A stretch of 39,136 nucleotides of DNA. Origin: Ochrobactrum sp. Q0168. Its GTDB lineage: Bacteria > Pseudomonadota > Alphaproteobacteria > Rhizobiales > Rhizobiaceae. A model generated the notes under the pieces. That model was not told the DNA's origin, did not search any database, and saw only the letters and a list, made by a program, of their open reading frames with translations. Positions 1-8,214 of this stretch are shown one piece after another. Every line of letters starts with the position of its first letter. Within the stretch, counting starts at the first letter, position 1. Position numbers and translations under genes: made by a program. The stretch lies in contig NZ_JAELXQ010000026.1 in assembly GCF_016427605.1 (NCBI RefSeq), forward strand, positions 1 to 39,136, read 5' to 3'.

Positions 1-190
1 TGTAGCAGGTCGTTGCAACACCATAGCGCTCAGGGATTTCGGACCATGATGACCCGGTGCGAAACCGCCACAGAATACCATTGAGCACCATGCGATCATC
101 AACGCGGGGCACGCCGCGAGGTTTGCATGGCAACAGCGGCGCAATAATCGACCATTCCCGTTCTGTCAGTTCATAGCGACGACGTGACAT
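1..190 (-). CDS. IS5-family transposase, N-terminal fragment (partial)
   Basis: The frame starts at an ATG at 190 and is open to the window edge, giving 63 residues beginning MSRRRYELTEREWSIIAPLL and containing LNGILWRFRTGSSW and EIPERYG. This is the typical N-terminal domain (DUF4096-like) of IS5/IS427 transposases, which cut and paste the element at TA sites. The catalytic DDE domain would lie outside the window. It is identical to the fragment at the right-hand end. Confidence 0.85.
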   Translation of the reverse strand, partial: MSRRRYELTEREWSIIAPLLPCKPRGVPRVDDRMVLNGILWRFRTGSSWSEIPERYGVATTCY

Positions 191-264
191 CAAATACCTC
201 GTGTTACGAGGCGTTTGAATCACTAATTCATTCAAATAGCTAGGCTATTTATGAGTATACGACC
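1..264 (-). mobile_element. IS5-family (IS427-like) insertion sequence, 5' part, cut by window edge
   Basis: Bases 1-267 are the exact reverse complement of the last 267 bases of the window. The inner end reads GGTCGTATACTC (on the minus strand) and is bordered by TA at 265-266, as expected for the TA target of IS427-type elements. Only the first part of the element is present, with its transposase reading leftwards out of the window. A short hairpin (CCTCG/CGAGG, loop TAACA) lies just before the transposase start. Confidence 0.85.
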
Positions 265-296
265 TAAAGGCGGGAATGCGGTTTCAGTGGCTGTGG

Positions 297-326
297 GGGT
301 GTATCATTTCCTTCATTGATACACCC
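297..326 (-). terminator. Hairpin downstream of the liv operon
   Basis: GGGTGTATCA at 297-306 pairs perfectly with TGATACACCC at 317-326 around a 10-base loop. It lies 21 bases after the livF stop codon and before the IS end. No clear T-run follows on the minus strand, so it may be a weak terminator or a 3'-end stabilising hairpin. Confidence 0.5.
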
Positions 327-347
327 TTTGCCCTTCTGTTATATAAG

Positions 348-1085
348 TTAGGCCGGGAGGTAAATTTCACGCACGCGCGCATCGCCGGAAAGCTTGTCAG
401 CCGGGCCGGAGACGTGAATCTGGCCATGCTCGAATGCATAAACATAATCGGCAATTTCGAGGGACAGATCGACATTCTGTTCGACCAGAACAATGGAGAC
501 ACCCGCCTCAGCGAGCTTGATGATGATCTCGAAAATCTGGTGAATGATGATCGGGGCCAGACCCAGCGAAGGCTCATCGAGTAGCAGAAGCTCGGGATTA
601 CCCATCAGCGAACGGGCAATGGCCACCATCTGCTGTTGGCCACCGGACAGTCGTCCCGCCAAGCTCTTCCGACGCTCGGCAAGCACGGGAAACAGACCAA
701 AAACATATTCGAATAGCTCGGCTTCCGATTTGCCACGGCCATCCAGATAACCGGCCATCAGGTTCTCCTCGATGGACAGATGCTGGAAGACGGCGCGTCC
801 TTCGGGGCAATGTCCCAGGCCTCGCTTGGCAATCTGATATGGCTTCATGCGATCGATGCGCTTGCCCTTGAATCTGATCTGTCCTGCCGAGATTGGGCAG
901 ACACCGCTTATGGAGCGCAGGAGTGTGCTTTTGCCTGCACCATTGGGGCCGATGAGGGAGACAATTTCGCCAGCATGCAGCTCAAGGCTGATGCCATGCA
1001 AGATCTTCACCCGCCCGTATCCGGACTCGATTCGCTCGACTGCGAGCAGCGGCTTCGATGTCACTGATTGCATCTGGCTGGCCAA
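348..1085 (-). CDS. livF: Branched-chain amino acid ABC transporter ATP-binding protein LivF
   Basis: This 245-residue protein is one of the two cytoplasmic ATPases that power a branched-chain-type amino acid importer. Walker A GPNGAGKS is at about residues 46-53, the signature LSGGQ at 146-150, and Walker B ELLLLDEPSLGLAP follows; the last motif is typical of LivF. The frame is open further upstream, but AGGAGG at 1092-1097 sits 6 bases before a TTG at 1083-1085, which I chose as the start. An ATG at 1073 is the alternative, with poor spacing to that site. It overlaps the end of livG by about 100 bases and is the last gene of the operon. The transported substrate cannot be read from the ATPase. 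Confidence 0.92.
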   Translation of the reverse strand: MASQMQSVTSKPLLAVERIESGYGRVKILHGISLELHAGEIVSLIGPNGAGKSTLLRSISGVCPISAGQIRFKGKRIDRMKPYQIAKRGLGHCPEGRAVFQHLSIEENLMAGYLDGRGKSEAELFEYVFGLFPVLAERRKSLAGRLSGGQQQMVAIARSLMGNPELLLLDEPSLGLAPIIIHQIFEIIIKLAEAGVSIVLVEQNVDLSLEIADYVYAFEHGQIHVSGPADKLSGDARVREIYLPA

Positions 1086-1815
1086 GATAAGCCTCCTGAA
1101 CTTGCTGATTGTTGCGGATTTCGGTGGGCGTTCCATGCGCTAGCACGCTGCCGCGATTCATCACGTAGATTTCATCCGAAATGGACATGATAAGCTTCAT
1201 GTCGTGCTCGATTAGAACTACGGCGATGTCTCCCGTTTTCAGATCGAGAATGTGGTGCTTCAGTTCTTCCGTCTCGCCATGGTTGAGGCCTGCTGCTGGC
1301 TCATCGAGGAGAATGGCGTGCGGGTCGTTAACCATGGCCCGAGCCAACTCAACTAGCTTCTGCTGACCGTAGGCGAGCGAACCGGCTTGCCGTTGGGCGT
1401 GATGGGCAATGCCCAGCTTTTCAAGAATGGCATAGCATTTGTCGCGGCGATGACGTTCGGCACTGCGTCCGGGCAGGGCATCGGTGATAAGAGCGGTGAG
1501 CGTGCGCGGAACGAGCGCCACTTCAAGGTTCTGCATCACTGTCATGCCATCGAACAGCCGGATGTTCTGATAGGTGCGCCCCAGTCCGGCATGGGCGACG
1601 CCATGCTTTGGCAAGCGTTGTAACTCGACGCCGTCGAGGATAATGCGGCCCGATGAGACCTGATAGGAACCGGCCGCCATGTTGACAAGGGTGGATTTGC
1701 CCGCGCCGTTGGGGCCGATGATGGAGGTGATCTTCCCCGGCATCATGACGAGGGAAGCGTTATCGACGGCGTTATGCGCACCAAAGCTCTTGGTTACATG
1801 TTCAAAAGCAAGCAT
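982..1815 (-). CDS. livG: Branched-chain amino acid ABC transporter ATP-binding protein LivG
   Basis: This 277-residue ATPase pairs with LivF under the two membrane subunits. Walker A GPNGAGKS is at residues 34-41. The signature is the degenerate LAYGQQK, usual in LivG, and the Walker B region reads ILLDEPAAGLNHGE. The ATG at 1815 overlaps the livM stop by one base (TGATG), a sign of coupled translation. The C-terminus runs about 35 residues past the usual EAYLG end, into the livF coding region. That tail is Arg/Ala rich and may be dispensable. Confidence 0.92.
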   Translation of the reverse strand: MLAFEHVTKSFGAHNAVDNASLVMMPGKITSIIGPNGAGKSTLVNMAAGSYQVSSGRIILDGVELQRLPKHGVAHAGLGRTYQNIRLFDGMTVMQNLEVALVPRTLTALITDALPGRSAERHRRDKCYAILEKLGIAHHAQRQAGSLAYGQQKLVELARAMVNDPHAILLDEPAAGLNHGETEELKHHILDLKTGDIAVVLIEHDMKLIMSISDEIYVMNRGSVLAHGTPTEIRNNQQVQEAYLGQPDAISDIEAAARSRANRVRIRAGEDLAWHQP

Positions 1816-2807
1816 CAGCGCCTCCCCAGTTTGGCGATAAGCCACGAGGGACCATAATGACGACTGATGATGCCCATCGGGCGCATCAGAATGACGGCGA
1901 CCAGGGCCAGGCCGAAGACCAGCTGGCGATAGTCGGCATAATCGCGCATGAGTTCGGGGATCAGAACCAGAATGGCCGCACCCAGCATAGCGCCGAATGG
2001 ATTGCCGAGACCACCGACCACCAGCACGAGTACGATTGTGAGCGATTCCCAGAAGGTGAAACTTTCCGGACTGACAAAGCGCTGCATGGAGGCAAAGACC
2101 ACGCCGCAAATGCCGCCAATCACTGCGCTGGTGGCGAAGGCGACGAGCTTAACCTTGGTTGTGTTAACGCCACAGCCTCGTGCTGCGTCCTGGTCCTCGC
2201 GCACGGCGGACAAGGCGATACCTAGCGCGCTTTGTTGGAGTTTCCACACGAACAGGAAGGTGAGGATTAGGAAGCCGATCAGCAAATAGAGGAAGTCCAG
2301 CGGGGTGGAGATGGTCCAGCCGAGCAGTTTCGGTTCGTCTATGCGGGCGATGCCCTGTGGACCGTTGGTGAGCCAGTTGAGATTGTTCATCAGCACGCGG
2401 ATGATTTCGCCGAAACCGAGCGTGACGATAGCGAGATAGTCCCCCCGCAGTCGCAGCACCGGCAGTCCGAGCAAGACACCGGCAATACCGGCCAGCGTCG
2501 CACCGATGACCAGAATGACCGGAAAGGGCAAATGCAATACAAGCTGGTCCGAAGCCAAAAGCGCATAAGTATAGGCACCAATAGCGTAGAACGCGACATA
2601 GCCCAGATCCAGAAGACCGGCATAACCGACAACGATGTTCAATCCCATCGCCAATACGGCATACAGCAGGATCGTATCGAGCACGCGCAGCGGATAGGTC
2701 GGCAGGAATTGTCCGAGAATGATAAGAGCGAGGGGGAAGATCGCGAGCACCAGCAAGGTGCGCCCAAGGGCGCCAGTTGTTGGTGTCGGCGCGGTGCCTG
2801 CGCTCAT
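1815..2807 (-). CDS. livM: Branched-chain amino acid ABC transporter permease LivM
   Basis: This is an integral inner-membrane permease of about 330 residues with the LivM hallmarks: MGLNIVVGYAGLLDLGYVAF near the N-terminus, LRLRGDYLAIVTLGFGEI in the middle, and GGLGNPFGAMLGA near the C-terminus. It forms the translocation channel with LivH. The open frame reaches far upstream over livH, so the start is uncertain. I chose the ATG at 2807, just inside the end of livH; a GTG at 2828 would lengthen it by 7 residues. Neither has a strong ribosome site, so coupling to livH is likely. Confidence 0.9.
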   Translation of the reverse strand: MSAGTAPTPTTGALGRTLLVLAIFPLALIILGQFLPTYPLRVLDTILLYAVLAMGLNIVVGYAGLLDLGYVAFYAIGAYTYALLASDQLVLHLPFPVILVIGATLAGIAGVLLGLPVLRLRGDYLAIVTLGFGEIIRVLMNNLNWLTNGPQGIARIDEPKLLGWTISTPLDFLYLLIGFLILTFLFVWKLQQSALGIALSAVREDQDAARGCGVNTTKVKLVAFATSAVIGGICGVVFASMQRFVSPESFTFWESLTIVLVLVVGGLGNPFGAMLGAAILVLIPELMRDYADYRQLVFGLALVAVILMRPMGIISRHYGPSWLIAKLGRR

Positions 2808-2817
2808 GGAAGGAGCT

Positions 2818-3759
2818 TCAGAAGTCACTTTTATACACCATCGTTTCTTCGCTGACCTTGGCGCCCAGAAGACCGGACGGACGGAACAGAAGGATGAGAA
2901 CAAGAACGGAGAAGGCGAAAATGTCGCGATATTCCGTACCGATGATACCGCCCGTGAGGCCGGGCAGGAGAGCAGTTGCGAATGTCTCGATAAAGCCAAG
3001 CATGATGCCGCCGAGCATCGCACCGGGAATGGAGCCAATGCCGCCAAGAATGGCTGCCGTGAAGGCTTTCATGCCAATGACGAAGCCCATCGTAAAGGTC
3101 GCGACGCCATAATAGGATGCGTAGAGCAAGCCAGCTACTGCACCGAGGCCGGGGCCGATGAAGAAGATCACGGAGATCGGGATGTTGGGATTGATGCCGA
3201 TCAACGATGCGGTATTGGCGTTTTCCGCGACCGCGCGGATGCGGATGCCTATACGGCTGCGATTGACGAAAAGCTCCAGCGTCACCATCAGAATAAGTGC
3301 GATGGCGAGAATTGTAATCTGTTTCCAGGTGATGATGATACCACCAATTTCGACCACACCGCTCGGCAGCATAGACGGATAGATGATCGGACGGCGGCCC
3401 GCCAGAAGCATGACGACATTCTGGATGATGACGGCCATACCGAGGGCCGATAGCATAGGGGCGAGGCGCGATTTGTTGCGCAATGGTCGATAGGCTGCAA
3501 CTTCGATCGACATGCCGAGGATGCCGATAATAACGAAAGCGAGAACGCCGACGACAATGGCCGCACCGGGGAACCCGGAAATGCCGAGTGATCCGCTCAG
3601 AAAGACAGCAACGAACGCACCCGACATGAACATTTCGCTATGCGCGAAATTGATGAGGCGCAGAACGCCGTACACCATCGTATAGCCGAGCGCGATCAGC
3701 GCATAGATCGAGCCAACCGTCAGCGCGTTGACGGTTTGCTGGAGAAGGAAGGAAGACAT
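2818..3759 (-). CDS. livH: Branched-chain amino acid ABC transporter permease LivH
   Basis: This is a 313-residue polytopic membrane protein, the second channel subunit. It has the family pattern LTVGSIYALIALGYTMVYGV followed by LINFAHSEMFM at the N-terminus, a long hydrophobic middle, and AAILGGIGSIPGAMLGG near the C-terminus. A GAGG sequence lies about 9 bases before the ATG. It is separated from the binding-protein gene by 140 bases carrying a perfect hairpin, while livM follows with no gap. The split suggests the binding protein is made in excess over the membrane subunits. Confidence 0.92.
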   Translation of the reverse strand: MSSFLLQQTVNALTVGSIYALIALGYTMVYGVLRLINFAHSEMFMSGAFVAVFLSGSLGISGFPGAAIVVGVLAFVIIGILGMSIEVAAYRPLRNKSRLAPMLSALGMAVIIQNVVMLLAGRRPIIYPSMLPSGVVEIGGIIITWKQITILAIALILMVTLELFVNRSRIGIRIRAVAENANTASLIGINPNIPISVIFFIGPGLGAVAGLLYASYYGVATFTMGFVIGMKAFTAAILGGIGSIPGAMLGGIMLGFIETFATALLPGLTGGIIGTEYRDIFAFSVLVLILLFRPSGLLGAKVSEETMVYKSDF

Positions 3760-3860
3760 CTGCGAAGCCTCGATTGTCGAGGAGCGCCGGGGACAAGCAT
3801 GGCTTGGCCATGCTCAATGACATAGGGGATTCCCGGACGCACCGATTCCAGCCATTGATC

Positions 3861-3885
3861 ACGGGCCCCGAAGGAGAGGGCCCGT
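3861..3885 (-). promoter_or_regulatory. Intercistronic hairpin between binding protein and permease genes
   Basis: ACGGGCCC at 3861-3868 pairs perfectly with GGGCCCGT at 3878-3885 around a 9-base loop, starting 15 bases after the binding-protein stop codon. No T-run follows on the minus strand, so it is more likely an mRNA-stabilising or partly attenuating structure than a full terminator. Such hairpins often keep binding-protein expression above that of the permeases. Confidence 0.6.
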
Positions 3886-3899
3886 TCTCGTCAGGCGTT

Positions 3900-5012
3900 T
3901 TACTTCACAAGGGCGAACTTGCCACCTTCGACCTTGTAAAGGAAGATGAAGGGCGTGTTCAGTTCGCCATCCGGTTTGAAGGAAACCGTGCCAACCATTG
4001 TTTTGAGATTGGTTTTGGCAATCTCTTCCGAAATGGCCTTGCGGGAAAGTGGCGCAGGCAGCTTCTTCATGGCTTCGAGAATGACCGAAGCCTCCACATA
4101 GCCATAAGCCGAGTATGGTCCGGCATCTTCACCAAATGCGTCCTTGTAGGACTTGGCGAAAGCTTCGAGTTCCGGTGAGGAATCGTAAGGCGGTGCCTGG
4201 AAGGACACGATAGCGCCTTCGGCGTTTTCCGGTCCGGCACCATTGATGAAGTCCGGTGCGAAAGCGGAGTCTGCGGCAAAAATGGTCGCTTTGATGCCGA
4301 ATTCACGCGCCTGCTTCACGAAGAGACCAACGGCAGGCATGACGCCGCCAAAATAGATCACGTCCGGATTTTCGGAACGTATGCTGGTCAGAAGCGCGGA
4401 GAAATCGACGTCGGTTTGGGTGACGCCGGAAAAGGACGTCACCTTGCCACCGTCCTTGGTGAAAGTGTCGCGGAACACTTCGGCCACGCCTTGTCCAAAG
4501 GCTTGCTTGTCATGGACCACAGCGGCAGCTTTTGCTTTGAGAGTCTTGACCGCGTAATCGGCAGGAGCTGACCCCTGCGAAAGATCGTTTGCAATCGGAC
4601 GAAAGAGATTCTTGTAACCCGATTGGGTGACCTTCGGGTTGGAGGCGTTAGTTACCTGAGGTAGATCGCATCGATGATAGACGTCGGAAGACGGAATGGT
4701 AACGCCGCTGTTGAAATTGGCAACGACGCCCAGCATCGCGGCATTATCGCAATGCTTCTGGGCGATCAGCGTGCCCTGTTTCGGATCGGCGTTGTCGTCA
4801 TCGCGCTGGAGCACGACTTTCTCACCGTGGATGCCGCCAGCCTCGTTAACCTGACGGATAGCGATCTCCATACCGTTCATCCAGGTTACACCGAAAATGG
4901 ATTCGGCGTTGGTAAGCGGTCCCGCCGCACCTATGACGATATCTGCATGTGCGGTGCTGGTCACGCCCACAGCCGCAATGGTTGCGACGAGAAACTTCTT
5001 GTACGCTTTCAT
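3900..5012 (-). CDS. Branched-chain amino acid ABC transporter substrate-binding protein (LivK/LivJ-like)
   Basis: This is a 370-residue periplasmic binding protein of the type I fold. A signal peptide covers about residues 1-23 (MKAYKKF, then a hydrophobic stretch, then AHA before DIVIGAAGPLT). Family features include ESIFGVTWMNGMEIAIRQVN, GEKVVLQRDDDNADPKQG and the hinge-region DVIYFGG. A GAGG-containing site precedes the ATG. It is the first gene of the importer, directly downstream of a GntR repressor gene. The divergent amino acid catabolic operon suggests a hydroxyproline-like or related amino acid as ligand, but the ligand cannot be read from sequence alone. Confidence 0.9.
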   Translation of the reverse strand: MKAYKKFLVATIAAVGVTSTAHADIVIGAAGPLTNAESIFGVTWMNGMEIAIRQVNEAGGIHGEKVVLQRDDDNADPKQGTLIAQKHCDNAAMLGVVANFNSGVTIPSSDVYHRCDLPQVTNASNPKVTQSGYKNLFRPIANDLSQGSAPADYAVKTLKAKAAAVVHDKQAFGQGVAEVFRDTFTKDGGKVTSFSGVTQTDVDFSALLTSIRSENPDVIYFGGVMPAVGLFVKQAREFGIKATIFAADSAFAPDFINGAGPENAEGAIVSFQAPPYDSSPELEAFAKSYKDAFGEDAGPYSAYGYVEASVILEAMKKLPAPLSRKAISEEIAKTNLKTMVGTVSFKPDGELNTPFIFLYKVEGGKFALVK

Positions 5013-5103
5013 GTTACCCTCTTTTGGTTTTTCTGGCCTTTTTGGCCGGTTTTATTTGGCCTTGGCGGATGAACTGTTACCCGCTGATGCTCCTTATTTC
5101 TCT

Positions 5104-5781
5104 TTAGGCAGTTTCCTGATCCCTGCGGTCTGAACGACTCTCGATCAGTGATGTCATCAGATTGTTGGCGACGCGCTGGATGTGCATACGCAACGATCCC
5201 ACCGCACGTTCTGTGTCCCTAAGGCGAGCATAGACGAGGATGGCGCGGTGATCGGCTAGTTCCAGTTCCACGTCCTGTGCCACAGCGATCTGGAGATTGA
5301 TGTAGCGATTGGCGTTGTCATGTACGCTCTTGAGCAGTTTCAGGGCTACCGTGCGGCCACTTGGCGCATAAAGCGTTTCGTGAAACTGCCAGTTCAGGTC
5401 ACCCCAGTTCTCGACATTGCCTTCGACCATCGTCTCGTCGGTCAACTGCTCGGCGCGCAACAGATCGGCTTCGCTGAGGCGCGGGATTGCCGTTTCGAAC
5501 AGCCACGTCTCGAGATGGATGCGGATATCGAAGAGTTCCTGGATTTCTGCCAGCGACAAGGCGCGAACGACTGTTCCCTTGTGGAGTTCGGATTGAACGA
5601 AGCCTTCTGCCTCAAGTTGGCGGATCGCCTCGCGGATCGGAATGCGCGAAACGCCAAGTTCGGTTGCCAGCGCTTCCTGACGCAGCGGGGTGCCTTCGCT
5701 CAGTTCACCTGCAATGATGCGGCGACGCAACTCCACCACGATCTGATCTGTCAGGGATTGCCGCCCGATTTTTTTCGACAT
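5104..5781 (-). CDS. GntR-family transcriptional regulator, FCD subfamily
   Basis: This 225-residue DNA-binding repressor has an N-terminal winged helix at about residues 8-75 (LRQEALATELGVSRIPIREA is the helix-turn-helix) and an all-alpha FCD ligand-binding domain after residue 80 with the usual FDIRIHLE and FHETLYAPSGR segments. I chose the ATG at 5781, preceded by GGAG. The frame is open to 5817, but that would put the predicted operator at 5800-5811 inside the gene. It sits between the liv importer genes (same strand) and a divergent catabolic operon and most likely controls both in response to the substrate or an intermediate. Confidence 0.9.
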   Translation of the reverse strand: MSKKIGRQSLTDQIVVELRRRIIAGELSEGTPLRQEALATELGVSRIPIREAIRQLEAEGFVQSELHKGTVVRALSLAEIQELFDIRIHLETWLFETAIPRLSEADLLRAEQLTDETMVEGNVENWGDLNWQFHETLYAPSGRTVALKLLKSVHDNANRYINLQIAVAQDVELELADHRAILVYARLRDTERAVGSLRMHIQRVANNLMTSLIESRSDRRDQETA

Positions 5782-5799
5782 CGATTTCTCCATTTCTAA

Positions 5800-5811
5800 A
5801 TTGGATACAAT
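5800..5811. promoter_or_regulatory. Predicted GntR operator 1
   Basis: ATTGGATACAAT is an imperfect palindrome of the form TTGnATnCAA, like known GntR/FCD sites. It lies 19 bases before the chosen repressor start, where binding would give autoregulation. Its reverse complement shares the 9-mer GTATCCAAT with the second site at 5915-5931. Confidence 0.55.
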
Positions 5812-5887
5812 ATGCAAATTGCGGAGTCAATAATGAAAACGCGTGCTCTATTATAACAAATATAGAAAAAAAATTTCATTTATGACG

Positions 5888-5931
5888 TTGACGGCGACAT
5901 TTTTTGCATTACGATTGTATATCGTATCCAA
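5888..5931 (+). promoter_or_regulatory. Predicted promoter and GntR operator 2 of the catabolic operon
   Basis: A -35-like TTGACG lies at 5888-5893. At the distance expected for the -10 element begins a 17-base imperfect palindrome, TTGTATATCGTATCCAA (5915-5931; pattern TTGnATAnnnTATnCAA). It shares GTATCCAAT with the site upstream of the repressor gene. Binding here would block the promoter of the plus-strand operon starting at 5967. The -10 match itself is weak, so the promoter call is tentative. Confidence 0.5.
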
Positions 5932-5966
5932 TATCGACGAGCTTCAGCTCGCATCAGGGGAATAAA

Positions 5967-6503
5967 ATGACGAATGAAAAAACGCGGGCCGTCGCCGGTG
6001 AGGGCCCCTGTGGAGAGGTCCTTATTGTGCAGCCCGGTGCTGCCGAAAGTTACTGGCAGCCCGTACCGGCAAACGGTTCCATCGATGTCATCTTTGCTCC
6101 GCACCGTGTTCCCATGGAACATCCGATCGGCTTCGGCACGCAAACCGTTCCGCCGGGCGGATATGTTCGCGAACATGCGCATGACCAGAATGAGGAAGTC
6201 ATTTTCGTGGTTTCCGGCAAGGGCCGTGCGGTGATCGATGGCGAGAGCCATGAAATGATACCCGGCTCTGCATTTTTCATCGGCAAGAACCGCCGCCATA
6301 TGTTCATCAATGAAGGCGAGACCGATATTTTCTGGACCTGGCTTATCGTGCCGAACGGTCTCGAGGATTTCTTTCGCCTGATTGGGCGCGTCCGCGCCGA
6401 TGGGGAGCCTGCGCCGGAACCGTTCCCCCGGCCGGAGAATGTTTTGCAGATCGAGCGTGACACGGTTTTCGCGGTGCCGCCGTCCGACCCGCACAAGGTC
6501 TGA
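5967..6503 (+). CDS. Cupin domain-containing protein
   Basis: This is a 178-residue soluble protein with a single cupin barrel. The first cupin motif, GGYVREHAHDQNEEVIFVV, gives likely metal ligands His70, His72 and Glu76/77. The second motif, GSAFFIGKNRRHMFIN, gives His111. The start is the ATG at 5967 after AGGGGA; earlier ATGs in frame lack a site and would cover the operator. It is the first gene of the divergent operon. Cupins next to amino acid catabolic genes may be isomerases, oxygenases or sensors. The substrate is unknown, and nothing here distinguishes catalysis from ligand sensing. Confidence 0.8.
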   Translation: MTNEKTRAVAGEGPCGEVLIVQPGAAESYWQPVPANGSIDVIFAPHRVPMEHPIGFGTQTVPPGGYVREHAHDQNEEVIFVVSGKGRAVIDGESHEMIPGSAFFIGKNRRHMFINEGETDIFWTWLIVPNGLEDFFRLIGRVRADGEPAPEPFPRPENVLQIERDTVFAVPPSDPHKV

Positions 6504-6613
6504 TCCGCTTCCGTTCAATATCCAGTTTATGTCTGGCTGAGGCCGGCATTTCAACAAGGCTTGAGGCGGCCCGCGATTTGTGGGTCGGCATGCCGCTTAT
6601 ATTCGAGGAAAAC

Positions 6614-7366
6614 ATGCGTCTCAAAGACAAAGTCGCCATTATCACCGGCGCCGGTGCCGGTATCGGCAAGGCCGCCGCTCAAATTTTTGTTCGCGAAGGT
6701 GCGAAAGTCATCGTCGCGGATCGCGACGGTGCGAAGGCTGCGGCAGTCGCGGCCGAACTTGGCGCTTCTGCGCTATCGTTCACTGTTGACGTTTCCAGTT
6801 CCGAGGAAGTCAAGGCCATGATCGATACGACGGTCAAGACGTTTGGCCGTCTCGACATTCTGGCCAATAATGCCGGTTACGGCATTCCCGGCACAGTCGT
6901 CGATACGGCGGAAGAGGACTGGGACGCGCTGATGGCCGTCAATCTCAAGGGCGTCTATCTGTGCTGTAAGCATGCGATCCCGGTCATGGCCGCGCAGGGC
7001 GGCGGTACGATCGTCAACACCGCTTCCAATGTTGCGACGGTCGGCATTTTCGATCGCGCGGCCTATGTCGCGTCGAAAGGCGGAGTTGCCGCGTTGACCA
7101 AGGCAATGGCACTTGACCATGCCAAGGAAAAAATACGTGTCAATTGCGTCGCGCCGGGCGTGACCTGGTCGAGCTATTTCGAAAAGATGGTTGCGACCAC
7201 GCCTGACCCGGATGCTTTCAAGAACGCCTTGAAAGCGCGTTCGCCAATAAACCGCTGGGCCGAACCGCAGGAAATCGCAAACTGCATTCTGTGGCTTGCC
7301 TCGGATGAAGCGTCGTTTGCGACGGGAGCTATGTTCACCGTCGATGGCGGCATGTCAGCCTGGTAA
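6614..7366 (+). CDS. SDR-family NAD(P)-dependent oxidoreductase
   Basis: This 250-residue classical short-chain dehydrogenase has the dinucleotide motif TGAGAGIG (residues 11-18), structural NNAG at 85-88, catalytic Ser138 in NTASN, Tyr151 and Lys155 in YVASK. ADRDG follows the second beta strand; the Asp at about 36 suggests NAD rather than NADP. The start is the ATG at 6614 after GAGGA; a longer form from 6578 has no ribosome site. It probably oxidises or reduces a hydroxy/keto intermediate of the operon's pathway. The known hydroxyproline route needs no SDR, so its substrate is open. Confidence 0.88.
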   Translation: MRLKDKVAIITGAGAGIGKAAAQIFVREGAKVIVADRDGAKAAAVAAELGASALSFTVDVSSSEEVKAMIDTTVKTFGRLDILANNAGYGIPGTVVDTAEEDWDALMAVNLKGVYLCCKHAIPVMAAQGGGTIVNTASNVATVGIFDRAAYVASKGGVAALTKAMALDHAKEKIRVNCVAPGVTWSSYFEKMVATTPDPDAFKNALKARSPINRWAEPQEIANCILWLASDEASFATGAMFTVDGGMSAW

Positions 7367-7382
7367 TAGAGTTGTAATTGAT

Positions 7383-8198
7383 ATGATCGCGGCGCCTGAA
7401 CAATTGCCCCACATTGCTCTTTTGGGCTTCGGTGCCATCGGCAGGGATTTGTGCAGCAAGCTTCTGACCTATCGTTGTAAGGTCAGTGTGGTTCTGCGCA
7501 AAGGTGCTGCAACGCCGGACCAGCCCCCCCAAAGGGTCCAGTTTGTCGATTCTATCGAAGCGTTGCTGGCATCGAAACCTGCCCTTGTCATTGAGGCCGC
7601 CGGACAGGATGCCTTGAAAGCGTCCTGTCCGGCTTTTTTAAGCGCTGGTGTGGATGTGATTGCGGCCTCGGTCGGAGCTATCGGTGACGTCGCTTTCCAG
7701 CAGACAGCTGCCGAAGCGGGCCACAAGGGGGGTGGGCGTCTAATCTTTCCGACCGGCGCGGTGGGTGGTCTCGATTATTTGGGCGTGGTCGTGCAGGCGA
7801 CTGATCTTTCGGTCACCTATACTTCGCGCAAGCCGGTGTCTGCTTGGGCAGGTGAATTACGGCAACTGGGACATGATCCGGCAGCGCTGAAGGAGGCGGT
7901 CGTTCTCTTTGAGGGCGACGCCATACGCGCTGCGCAACTCTATCCTCGCAACCTCAATGCCGGGCTGACCGTTGCGCTCGCTGCCGGGATTGGGCGCACT
8001 GCCGTTCGTGTGGTGGCCGATCCTGCGGTCCGGTTGAACACGCATGAGATCGAAGCCAGCAGCGCATTCGGTGAGGCCTTCATGCGCTTCGCCAATCTGC
8101 CGTCGCCCGACAATCCAAAGACATCGGCGATCACGGCAGCGAGCCTGTTGCGCGAAGTGACACATTATTTAGCCGGACGGTTGATCCCGGAACAATGA
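7383..8198 (+). CDS. Aspartate dehydrogenase-like protein (NadX family)
   Basis: This 271-residue protein has an N-terminal Rossmann fold (IALLGFGAIGRDL, residues 11-23) and the NadX-type features VIEAAGQDALK, AASVGAIGD and FPTGAVGGLDYL. Family members oxidise L-aspartate to iminoaspartate/oxaloacetate with NAD(P) or act in the amination direction. The start is the ATG at 7383; the ribosome site is weak and the SDR stop is only 17 bases upstream. The gene is embedded in the catabolic operon with no nadA/nadC neighbours, so a role in NAD synthesis is unlikely. It may act on aspartate or an aspartate analogue made in this pathway. Confidence 0.82.
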   Translation: MIAAPEQLPHIALLGFGAIGRDLCSKLLTYRCKVSVVLRKGAATPDQPPQRVQFVDSIEALLASKPALVIEAAGQDALKASCPAFLSAGVDVIAASVGAIGDVAFQQTAAEAGHKGGGRLIFPTGAVGGLDYLGVVVQATDLSVTYTSRKPVSAWAGELRQLGHDPAALKEAVVLFEGDAIRAAQLYPRNLNAGLTVALAAGIGRTAVRVVADPAVRLNTHEIEASSAFGEAFMRFANLPSPDNPKTSAITAASLLREVTHYLAGRLIPEQ

Positions 8199-8214
8199 AT
8201 GGATGGAATGCCGA

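Noticed and set aside
2719..3453. Long plus-strand open frame (244 codons) opposite livM/livH
   Set aside because: It lies fully antisense to two clear permease genes and its product is a low-complexity charged sequence with no family features.
5013..5103. GGCC/GGCC hairpin between the GntR and binding-protein genes
   Set aside because: Only a 4-base stem with an A-rich loop; too weak to call a terminator.
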